Positions 1-9,000 of a DNA stretch of 17,857 bases are shown in pieces; the first letter of the stretch is position 1; each line of letters opens with the position of its first letter. A model generated the notes under the pieces. The model made no database searches. It was not told where the DNA came from and saw only the letters and a program-made list of their open reading frames with translations. This stretch comes from Zelonia costaricensis (lineage: Eukaryota > Euglenozoa > Kinetoplastea > Trypanosomatida > Trypanosomatidae). The stretch spans positions 1 to 17,857 of the forward strand of contig JASAOO010003026.1 in the NCBI GenBank assembly GCA_030849075.1, in the 5' to 3' direction. The position numbers and the translations under genes were made by a program.

Positions 1-1683
1 CGTCTCACTTATGAGGGCTGCACGCCGGAGAAAGAGCGGGGCGCCACCCGCTCCGTGCGTTTGTATGAAGTGTGCTGTGCGTGTGCGTGTGCGAGGCGGT
101 GCGTGTGATGTAGTGAGGAGGTCTGTGCACGCGCCTTTCCGGGGATGGAATCACAAAAAGCAGAAAAGGTGGGGTCGGCGGTGCAGCACAGCAACGCAGA
201 GTACCTCGCGACGGATGCAGAGGGGGGTATGTGCCACATGGTGAGGCCTGGACTGGCTTTGCGGCTATGTGGGCAGGTCATGGCGCCCTACCGCGGGTGC
301 TCATGCGCGACTCACAGCGGCAGGGACACCGGTGACAGAGAGTCCACTCCTCTGCAGCAGCCGAGGCAGCAGCGTGGGGAGAACACCGGGACGCGTGTCG
401 TGGCTCCGCCAAACACGTCGGCGTCTCCGTCATTCCACCCACTCTCAGTGCACTCCGCACCACAGGCGCACCACGCGACAGCCGCTCCTCACTCTTAGCC
501 ACTTGCGCGCGCACACACACACACACTCACAGATGCACGTTGCGCCGCTGCCCGAGGTGTCAAGGTGCAGCGCCCAGCGCTCTGGTTCCGCCCGTGCAGC
601 ACAGCGCGTGGAGTGCACGTGACTGTGCGTATTGCAGTCGCTCTCTCTCTGCGCATGTTCGTTGACAAAGAAAACGGAAGTCGGCGCACTGCACAACAAC
701 AGAGCTGCTCTGTGGGTCGTGACAGAGGGGACAAGACGCTGGCTCGGCAGGTGGAGGCGAAGGCTGAAGCACTCGACGCAGGCCCCCCCCTCCCTTCTCC
801 GCCCTTGCCAGGCTCTGCACCTCCGGCTCCCTCCCTCCCCCCATCCCTGCGCTTTCGACTGACCACACGGCGCACGGCACGGCTACCGACACGGTGGAGG
901 ACGGCTAAGCAAAGGTCGGCAATGAAGACACAAGGCGCCTACCAACGTCACTCCCACTGCTGCCGCCCTTCGCCCTCCCTCTCTTTCCCGTCCCCTCCCC
1001 GCCTCCCTCACGTCAGCTCTACCGCCTTAGACACGGTTCCCCCCTCCCCCACCCTCCAGGCATGGGGCGCACACACACACGTGTACGAGGGCGCGCAACC
1101 ACCGCGAAGCCGCAGCGCTGCCCGCCGAAGGGACGAGACCCGCGAGGAGTGGGAGGAGAGGGGGCGAGGGGGTGACCGGGGAGGGAGAGGCGAAGGATGA
1201 GGGGCGCGAGCACAACGCATCTCAGCCAAGATCACGTTTCCGCCCATCCCCTCCCCCTCCCAATGATCGCACATCTACACACACACACACGCACACACAC
1301 GGACACAGATATCAACACAAGCGCAGCCGTCAATGAGGGTGCAACGGAAAACGGCAAATCAAAAAAAAAAGAGTCAAGAGAGGAGAGGGAGGGAGGGGGG
1401 CGGCCGTGCGTGGGACACGACAGAGCGGAGCTGTGCACAGGTCGGAGCCGCCGCCCCGCCGCTCCGCCGCCCCTGCGCTGCGGTAGCGGGCATCCACGCA
1501 CACGGAGGGGGGGGCGATGGAGGAAGAGGAGGCAGTCTACCAGACAGTGCCGCTTTCCTCTGTCACACGGCACACACACACGCACACGAGGGAGGAGGAT
1601 GGCGGCATCGTGGGCCTGCGCAGACACGGCACCGTCGCCGCTCCGTGCGGCCCACCCACCCCACCCCCCCCCCACCCTCAGCC
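1..1683. other. Spacer downstream of the gamma-COP gene
   Basis: No gene is supported. It should hold the 3' UTR of gamma-COP and the spacer towards the next gene to the left, whose start is outside the window. It contains CA repeats (512-526, 1070-1080, 1276-1300, about 1571-1588), an A10 run (about 1360-1369), a C10 run (1664-1673) and purine-rich blocks (about 1131-1210 and 1370-1402) that read as pyrimidine tracts on the coding strand. Open frames here are built from these simple repeats. Confidence 0.7.
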
Positions 1684-4278
1684 TCAGCCCAGTAGTACGT
1701 TGGCCAGGTACTCCCGCACGTCGGCCGACCCACCGCGCAGGGCCAGGTGGAGTGCGACGCGGTTGTCGGTGGCGATGAAGACCTTCGCCTGCACCAGCAC
1801 GAGCGTGCGCGCCTCGTCAGCGAGCACGCCCGCCATATTCAGCACGTGCGACGTCGTCGTGATCTTCTCCGGCACGCCGCCCTCGATGTACATGCCGAAG
1901 AAGTCCGCGAGTTGCTGCGCCGCCTCGGTGAGGTTCTTCATCGAGTGCAGGGCGAAGGTGCCCGCCGTCTCGTTGCCCTCCAGCTCCGCCCACTTCGCCT
2001 CCATCTCACCGCCGAGGTTCATGGGCGTGATGAAGTCGCACACGTCCACGTCGAAGCTCTCCATGGGGTACTCGTCCTGGTCCTCCACGACGTCGCCCTC
2101 CTCCTCCGCCATGGCGAAGCGGAACACCGTCTCGACGCTACCGCTCGGGAATTCGCCCGGGGCGTAGCGCAGCACCACGTAGCCGTACTGTGTTTCGCCC
2201 GGACGGATGCTCTCGATCGGAATGGCGTAGAGCGGCTCCACCTCGAGCTCCTCCGTGTTGGTCACGACGAGGATGTTTTTGAAGAACATGCCGTCCATCA
2301 TGTTCTTCACCTTGAACTGGATCACCACGTGGTCGGCGTAGAGGTGCTTCATCACCGACACCACGTACTCGTTGTCCGCCTCGGTGATCAGCGCCGGGTC
2401 CGTGCTCTTCGCCGGCTCACCGAGCTCGCGCAGCTGCTTCACGTGGCGCATCGCATCGCGGCCCTGGAGGATCGCTGGAGTTGGGGCCGGCATCCCAAAC
2501 GCGTCCGCGTGGCTTGGCGCGGCGGCCAGGGCTGCCATCATCTCCGCCGACGTCGCGCCGCCCATCACCGCCTCGGACGTCGACTTGCGCCGCGCATCCC
2601 GCATGGCGTGGCGGTGCTGCGAAACGGCCGCGGCGACGTCGTTCACGTACGTGCGCACAAGCACCTCATCGTTGTGGAGGAAAAGCTTCGTGTACAGCAC
2701 CGCGCGGTCTCGCACCTCGTCGTCCGAGTCGCTGCAGCTGCGCTTCAGCAGGGCAACAATGGAGCGGCGCAGCGAGGGCACGCTCGCGGCGATCTTCGCC
2801 AGCGTCGTCACGGCCACGGCGCGCACGTCCGCTTTTTCGAGAGTGGCGTGGTTGTAGACGTAGCGCACGAAGCGGCGCGGGTTGGAGCAGTGCGGGACGC
2901 CCTCGCCAAGGTGCATCAGCACCCGCTTGGTGATCTGCGAGAACTCGCAGTCGTCGATGAACTCCGCGAGATGCGTCAGCACCACCTCGTTCGAGCTCGG
3001 GTTCGACTTGGAGATGTCCAGCATCGCGTCCACGACGCTCTGCTTCAGCGTGCTACTGCCTTCGTCGCTGAGGGCGCGGAATAGAAATCCGAGCAGCGTC
3101 TCGTACTTGTTCGGGAACTTGGCGTTCAGCACCCGCATCGCGTCCACGATGGTCAGCTTGAGGTCGTCGCCCAGCTCACTCATGTACGAGCCGGAGGAGA
3201 GCTGGGTCAGCATGCGCACAATCGTGTTCTCCGTGCCGGTCTTGAGCAGGGACGTGATGGCGAGCGTGGCGATCACGCGGTTCGAGTCGAGCGCCAGCGC
3301 CTCGATCTCGGCGTTGATCGGCGCCACAGCGGCCGGGTGCGTCGTGGAGATGCGACTGATCAGGTACACGGCGGCGAAGCGCAGGACGGGGTTCTGCGAG
3401 CTGAGGTAGAGCTGCAGCACCGTCACGACCGGCGTCAGCTCCTTGTCGGAGACGTTGCGCAGCGAGGCAACAGACTTGGCCGCCTCGAAGGCGATCATGT
3501 CGCTGCGGTGCAGCATGGACACAACAAACTTGTAGATCTCCAGCGAGCTCGTGAAGTCGTCCTGCATCAGCTCTGTGCACATTTTTATGACGAGGCAGAC
3601 GGCGTGGGAGGAGCGGATACGGCCAGCCTGCGCGTCCTCGATGAGGCGGTCGACAGAGAGGCGATCGTTGTTGCGCAGCTTGTGCAGCAGGGCGATGGCG
3701 GGGTACTGCGCCTTGGACCGGTCGCGCAGCACCTCGTTGAGCTGCGTGGCCCACTTGCGCGGCATGTCCGGCAGCGTGTTGGACATGTGAATGCCCGTCA
3801 CGAGCGCGGCTGTCACGACGGTCGGGTTGCGTGAGGTCATGCACTCCACGATGATGCGGTCCATCGAGGTGTACATGCTGCTGTCCATGATGCAGTAGAG
3901 GGCTCGTAGCGCACTGCCTTTGTCCGAGTCGCCCTTTTTCTTGATGTCCGTCATGAGCGCGTTCGACGCGATGAAGCTCTGCTCCACCAGCGGGCTCAGC
4001 TCCTTCATCAGGATGTACTGCAGGCGCCGCAGCTTCGCGTAGTTCGACTGCATCAGCTTGGTGGACATGAAGAAGATGTCCGTCGCCTCGGCCTCAGTGA
4101 GGCGCACGCCGATAGAGAGGAGGTACAGCACTTGCGTGATGGCGCGCACCGAGCCCTCCTCGTCCAGCGGGATCTTGTTGAAGACGCGGCACTCCTGCAG
4201 CGCGGACGCCTTGTCCAGCCCCTCGAAGGGCAGCAGCTCCTCCTCCTCATCCTCGTCGTACCGCGAGCCGGCGTCCAT
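1684..4278 (-). CDS. COPG: Coatomer subunit gamma (gamma-COP)
   Basis: Encodes 864 residues, close to the usual length of gamma-COP (about 870). Gamma-COP is a core subunit of the COPI coat, which forms vesicles for Golgi-to-ER and intra-Golgi transport; it binds Arf1 and cargo, and its appendage binds ArfGAP. Seen here: an acidic N-terminus, then the family signature LQECRVFN (about residues 31-38), an alpha-solenoid of HEAT-like helices to about residue 545 (including MQSNYAKLRR and RNNDRLSVDRLI), a linker at about 545-630, and an appendage from about 632 beginning NEYVVSVMKH. The second appendage lobe starts near residue 748, and the protein ends REYLANVLLG. The ATG at 4278 is the first in-frame ATG. 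The open frame continues upstream to 4476, but only from a GTG and across the pyrimidine tract and splice acceptor, so the extension is not expected to be translated. Family assignment is certain; the start is very likely. Confidence 0.97.
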   Translation of the reverse strand: MDAGSRYDEDEEEELLPFEGLDKASALQECRVFNKIPLDEEGSVRAITQVLYLLSIGVRLTEAEATDIFFMSTKLMQSNYAKLRRLQYILMKELSPLVEQSFIASNALMTDIKKKGDSDKGSALRALYCIMDSSMYTSMDRIIVECMTSRNPTVVTAALVTGIHMSNTLPDMPRKWATQLNEVLRDRSKAQYPAIALLHKLRNNDRLSVDRLIEDAQAGRIRSSHAVCLVIKMCTELMQDDFTSSLEIYKFVVSMLHRSDMIAFEAAKSVASLRNVSDKELTPVVTVLQLYLSSQNPVLRFAAVYLISRISTTHPAAVAPINAEIEALALDSNRVIATLAITSLLKTGTENTIVRMLTQLSSGSYMSELGDDLKLTIVDAMRVLNAKFPNKYETLLGFLFRALSDEGSSTLKQSVVDAMLDISKSNPSSNEVVLTHLAEFIDDCEFSQITKRVLMHLGEGVPHCSNPRRFVRYVYNHATLEKADVRAVAVTTLAKIAASVPSLRRSIVALLKRSCSDSDDEVRDRAVLYTKLFLHNDEVLVRTYVNDVAAAVSQHRHAMRDARRKSTSEAVMGGATSAEMMAALAAAPSHADAFGMPAPTPAILQGRDAMRHVKQLRELGEPAKSTDPALITEADNEYVVSVMKHLYADHVVIQFKVKNMMDGMFFKNILVVTNTEELEVEPLYAIPIESIRPGETQYGYVVLRYAPGEFPSGSVETVFRFAMAEEEGDVVEDQDEYPMESFDVDVCDFITPMNLGGEMEAKWAELEGNETAGTFALHSMKNLTEAAQQLADFFGMYIEGGVPEKITTTSHVLNMAGVLADEARTLVLVQAKVFIATDNRVALHLALRGGSADVREYLANVLLG

Positions 4279-6044
4279 CTTGGGCAGCGCGTCTTTGTGT
4301 GGCCGGTGGTGGCGCAGTGACCGCGTGACGCACCGAGTGCGGGACGTGCAAACGCGTGTGAGGAGAGAAGGAAAGAAAAGGTCGGGGCGGATCGCGCAGC
4401 GACACGTATCACTCGGCACGCACACACACACACACAAACACGGTAAAAAGCGGTGGCACACACCGAGGAGACGCACAAAAAAAACGGAAAGCGCGCACGG
4501 CAGAGCGACGTGAGCGTCTGAGGAGTCGTGCAGGGAACGGAAGGAGGAGGAGCAATGTGAAGGGGAGGGGGGGAGGGCAATGCGCTTCGGTGCGTGTGTG
4601 CTTGCGACTCGACAGCAGGTGAAGTCCTAGAGCTGCGAGGAGCGGAGGAGGGTGTGAGCAGGAGGGGAAGAGAAAGAGAAGGTGGACGCTGGAGTTCGGA
4701 CGGCACAAGAGTACCGTGGCAGCGCAATGTTGACGGGGATCGGGGTGGAGGGGGAGGGGGGCAACAGCGACGAGGAGGCGAGTCGTGCTGCGGGTGAGTA
4801 CGGGGAGCCTTGCGCTGCGCATCGAAGGGTCGCCCCTCCCAAGAGACGCTGCCACGCAGATGGCGAAAGCGCGATGCGCCGGCGTGCAAAGCCGAAGTGC
4901 GCCGCACGCGTGTGTAGCGTACGACGCGTATCCTCCTTCCTGAGAGCCACCGCCCTCGCACCACCACCACCACCACCACGCACACACACACACAAACACA
5001 CGTCCCTTCTTCCTCGCACTCGATCTGTACACACACACGCTGATGTCGTTGGTTTTTTTTTTGAGTTGATGGACACGCAGATGGTACATTCAGGTCGTCC
5101 TGTCTCTTCTCCCAGTGTCGCCTCCCCCCCCCCGCCCTACGCGCGAACACACGCATATGTCAACATACTCACTCATGCTGTAGGTTGAACAGACTGAGGG
5201 GAGGGGGGGGGCGTGAGGGAGTTGTGGGCCATGGGAGCAGCCGGAAGGAAGTGAGGGAGGGAGGCCGGGCAGAAAGGGACGAGCGAAACTAGCGGAGAAA
5301 GTGTACAAGGGTGATGAAGGGTACACGACGCACAGACATACGCACACACACACACACAAGTAAGATGCAGACAGACGGACGCCAAGCCCAACAGCCAGAA
5401 GGGCTTCCACGCGCTTTGTGAAAGGGGGACGCGGGACATGTGCAGGGGGGTGGAGGCGTAGCTGGACAACGGCGACCGACGCGACTCTCCACCGCACCGC
5501 AAACCCGACCGCAATCCCAGTGAGAAGGGCGTGCGGCAAGGAGGAAAGAAGTGGGAAAGCAAACAACACGAACGGATGCCGCCAGCAGCGTGCGCACTGC
5601 GTAGCCGCAGCGAGGGCACGGAGAGCAGCGGCGGAGAGAGAGAGCACCGAGACGGTGAAGTGGAGGAGTACATCGAGTCATTCCAGGCGATTTCAAAGGG
5701 GAGGGGGGAGAGGGAGGGGGGAGAGGACTTCCAACACGCGGATGGTCCACCACCATCAGCCACCGCACCCAGAACGGGAAAGGCGAGTGAAGTGCGCACC
5801 CAACACCTCCGTGACGCACGCACTCATAGACAAAGCGAGCAAGAGAGAGAGACGCACAGGCGAGAAGAAGGGGATTCTGTCGAGGGCCAGCACATCAGCC
5901 ATCGGGGGGTCGTCGGAGAAGCAGCGCCACAGCTGCGACCGAGCGGGGAGGGGATGGGGCAGGGGGGACTGTGGCGCACGGCGGTGCCGCTCGCGTACCA
6001 CCTTTGCACCCTCCCAGCCACTCGTCGCGTGTCCCGTGCACAAG
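4279..6044. other. Spacer between the multi-IQ and gamma-COP genes
   Basis: Non-coding, about 1.77 kb; it should hold the 3' UTR of the multi-IQ gene and the 5' region of gamma-COP. It contains CA repeats (4421-4440, 4981-5002, 5342-5358), a CAC triplet run (about 4959-4979), a T10 run (about 5053-5062), a G9 run near 5201-5209 and purine blocks at about 4555-4578, 4745-4765 and 5698-5725. No RNA gene was recognised. Confidence 0.7.
4293..4381 (-). promoter_or_regulatory. Trans-splice acceptor for the gamma-COP gene
   Basis: On the coding strand an unbroken 22-base pyrimidine tract (4381-4360) is followed by the first AG at 4294-4293. No other AG lies between them. This predicts a 5' UTR of about 14 bases plus the spliced leader before the ATG at 4278. 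The tract-to-AG distance (about 65 bases) is on the long side. The site is inferred from the usual trypanosomatid rule of pyrimidine tract then first AG. Confidence 0.65.
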
Positions 6045-9000
6045 TCACTCGTCGACCGACTCGTGCTCCTCCTCACCGCCGCCGTACACGTGGCCGTCCT
6101 CGTAGACCACCTGCACCGTTCCCTCTGGCACCTCCTCGTCCGGGCCCACCGAGACCTCTTCGTAGTACTCCTCGTAGTAGTACTCGAAGGTGCCCCGCAC
6201 CCGGTAGCCGCGCCAGACGGCTTGGATGAGGGTGGCAGCCCGCACCTCGGCGGTCGTGTGGTGGCAGCCAGAGCGCGAGCACGACGTTGGTGTGTCGCGC
6301 TGGCTGTACGGTTGCCGCGTCGCCGCGCTCGACGTGACGGCCGCGGGGCCGGTGGACGGCGGCGAGGACGAGGTTGATACGGGTGAGCGGGGGCGCGCCG
6401 ACTCCGCTGTCGGTGTGTGCTCCATGGCGGGCGCCGGCGGTGCGGACACCTCAGGCGGCGGCGCCACCTCGTGCTGCACCAGCGTGGAGGCAGGGGGCAG
6501 GCGGGTTAGTGACGCGGTGTCGGTGCTGTTGCTCTGCAAGAGGTACAGCGGGCGGTCCGTCGTGCTCGTCAGACGAGAGATGGGGGTGGAGTCGCAGTCG
6601 CTGCGCAGCGCGCACGCGGTGGGTGAAGCGGGCGCATTGACGGAGAAGAGGGGCCGGACCGAGACGCGCGCGCTCGTGGCGCTGACGGGGCTGGTGCGGG
6701 TCGCGGCCGTGGGGACGGGCGGTGCAGCGTCGCTGGCTGCGGTCGGGAACATCTTGGCGGGCGTCGGCGTGCCAGCTGCACCCGGCGTGTTGGCCGAGGA
6801 GCGCCGCGAGGCCGCCGCGCGCGGGATCGGCGGGGGGCACGGCACGACGAGCTTGCTGACCGGCGACGCCGTCAGGGTGGGTGCCACGACGTCCGCCGGG
6901 GTCTCTGCAGACGGCGCTAGCTGCGCTGCTGCTGCTGGCGTGAGTGCCAGCGGCTCGGGTGGGCGGTAGCCGCGCCGCACGAGGAAGGAGCGGGCAAGGG
7001 CCTGGATGCGGGTCGCGTACGCGTGCTGCGCCTCCAGCGCCTGCGCCTGCTTGAGCTCGTAGCTGCGCTGCAGCCGCAGCTGCAGGACGCGGTGGTAGGC
7101 AGCGTGCATGCGCCAGCGCGTCTGGATGCGCCTCGCCGATGCGTTGCGGTACATGAGCGTGTGCGGCAGCCCCACCCCGCGCTCGCGCAGCGCGCGGCGC
7201 ACGCGGTACATGCGGAAGAAGGCCTGGATGCGGATCGCGGCACACGGCTGCACCGTCCGCGACTGCACTCGGGCCTCGTGCACGCGCACGCGCTCCTCCT
7301 GCTGTGGGGCGAGCACCGCGCGGGTGAAGTGCCCACGCCAGCGCCGCTGCACCGCCGTCGCGTAGTCGTGCCGATCCTGCAGCATGAACTTAAAGTAGTC
7401 GTACAGCTCCTGCTGCGTGCGGTACATGCGCCAGAGCGACTGGATGCGGGTGGCGGCCTCGTTGCGCACCTCTTCGCGGCGTCGCGCCACCGCCAGCATC
7501 CGGCGATCCGCGCGGCTGTCGCGCAGGGTGCACCGCGCGCGGTGATGGCGGAAGGCGGACTGGATCTTGGACGCTTGTGCGTTGAGGTGGGCCCCCGCCG
7601 CGCGCAGATGCTCAGCGCGGCACCGCGGCAGCCATGAGCGCGCCCACGACTGCAGCCGCACCGTCGCGACGGCGACCTCCTCGCGACGGCGCTGCAGGGC
7701 GAGGGCGGCGGAGCGCTCCCGCCGCAACTGGCGCAGCTGCTCGAGCCCGCGGCAGCGCAGCGCGTACGCGTGGACGGCTCGCCGACGCACCGCCGCGTGG
7801 ACGGCCAGCGCCGCGAGCTGCCGTCGGTCGCGTGCCGCTGCAAGGACGGCCAGAACGCACCGCATCGCCGCCTCCACCCCGTCCGTGTCGCGCAGGTGCG
7901 TCCGCATAGCCGTCTCGTAGGCCTCCTCAGCGCTGCTCAGGTGCGCCTGCACCGCGCGCTGCTTGCGCTGCAGCAGGTCGCCCACCGCGTGGAATGCGCA
8001 GCTGGCACGCCACCAGCGCTGCACGTAGATGATCTGCGGCAGCCGGTCCAGACGCCACTTCTCTTGTGCCAATCGGCGGTGCACACGGCGGGCGCGCAAC
8101 TCGCGCTGCGCCATCGCGCGGCGCCACGCACACTGCAGGTGCACCGCAGCGGCCACCGCTGCTCGCAGCTGCTGCCGGGCCGCGTGCATGCGCCACCAGC
8201 TCTGCAGGGTCACGGCCGCCGCGGCACGGCGCCGCGCCTCCTCGCGCTGCACGACGAGTGCCTTGTACCAGACCACGCACGCACGGCCCCACACCTCCAC
8301 GCTGGCGCGCTGCTGCAGAAACGCCTGCACCACCGTCGCGCACCGCACCCGCTCGCGGTGGACGCGGCGCCGCTGCAGCTCCGACCTCGCCGGCTGCCGT
8401 TCTCGCCAGTTCCGGAACGCGCACTGCACGCGGAAAGCGGCGGCGTTGCGGCGCAGACACGCGGCCACGGCGGCCACCCGCCCGCGGTGCACGGCGCGGG
8501 CCCGCTGCATGCGCCACCACGCCTGCAGCCGCGTGGCGGCGATGCGGTGCACGTCGGCGAGCGGGTCGGCGATGAGTCGGGAGTAGCGCGCCTCCGTCTC
8601 CTCGTCCAGCTGGCGCAGCAGCTCCGACGGGCGCACGGGCACGGCGAGGAGCGAGGTGTCCAGCACGGCCGGCGCGGCCGGTGAACCGGCGTCCGCAGGG
8701 GCGGTGTCGGCAGCGGGCGAGAAGGAGCTCGGCACGGTCACGAGGCGACCGCTGCGCGCAGAGGACGCGACGGCGGTGGCGGCGGCAGCTGCCACAGCGG
8801 AGGCGCCCATGAAGAGGGCCGTCACACGCCGTCCGCGCACGTGCGCGGGGTCGGCGCCGATGGAGATGGAGCTGGTCGCAGAGCGGGTGCTGTTGCTGCA
8901 CGGGCGCACCCCGACGTCGTCCGCCTCGCCCGCATCCGCAGAGAGGAGTAGCGACGCGCCGCGGTCCGTGCCGAGGGCGGTGGCGACGACGGCCTCGTCC

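Noticed and set aside
9..281. Minus strand open frame of 90 codons with an ATG start
   Set aside because: The direction fits the cluster, but the peptide has no recognisable feature and contains repeat-derived His/Ala. Too weak to call.
565..1200. + strand open frame of 211 codons in the left spacer
   Set aside because: Made of pyrimidine-tract and purine-block sequence (Pro/Ser-rich, then Arg/Glu/Gly-rich), with no domain and against the direction of the gene cluster.
1747..3084. Long + strand open frame of 445 codons opposite gamma-COP
   Set aside because: It is the antisense of a certain gene. Its His/Arg/Val-rich composition is what a GC-rich gene gives when read backwards.
4279..4476. 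N-terminal extension of gamma-COP
   Set aside because: It begins with GTG and spans the pyrimidine tract and acceptor; the extra residues match nothing in the family.
5418..6377. + strand open frame of 319 codons across the end of the multi-IQ gene
   Set aside because: Half lies in the spacer and half antisense to a real gene; low complexity, no domain.
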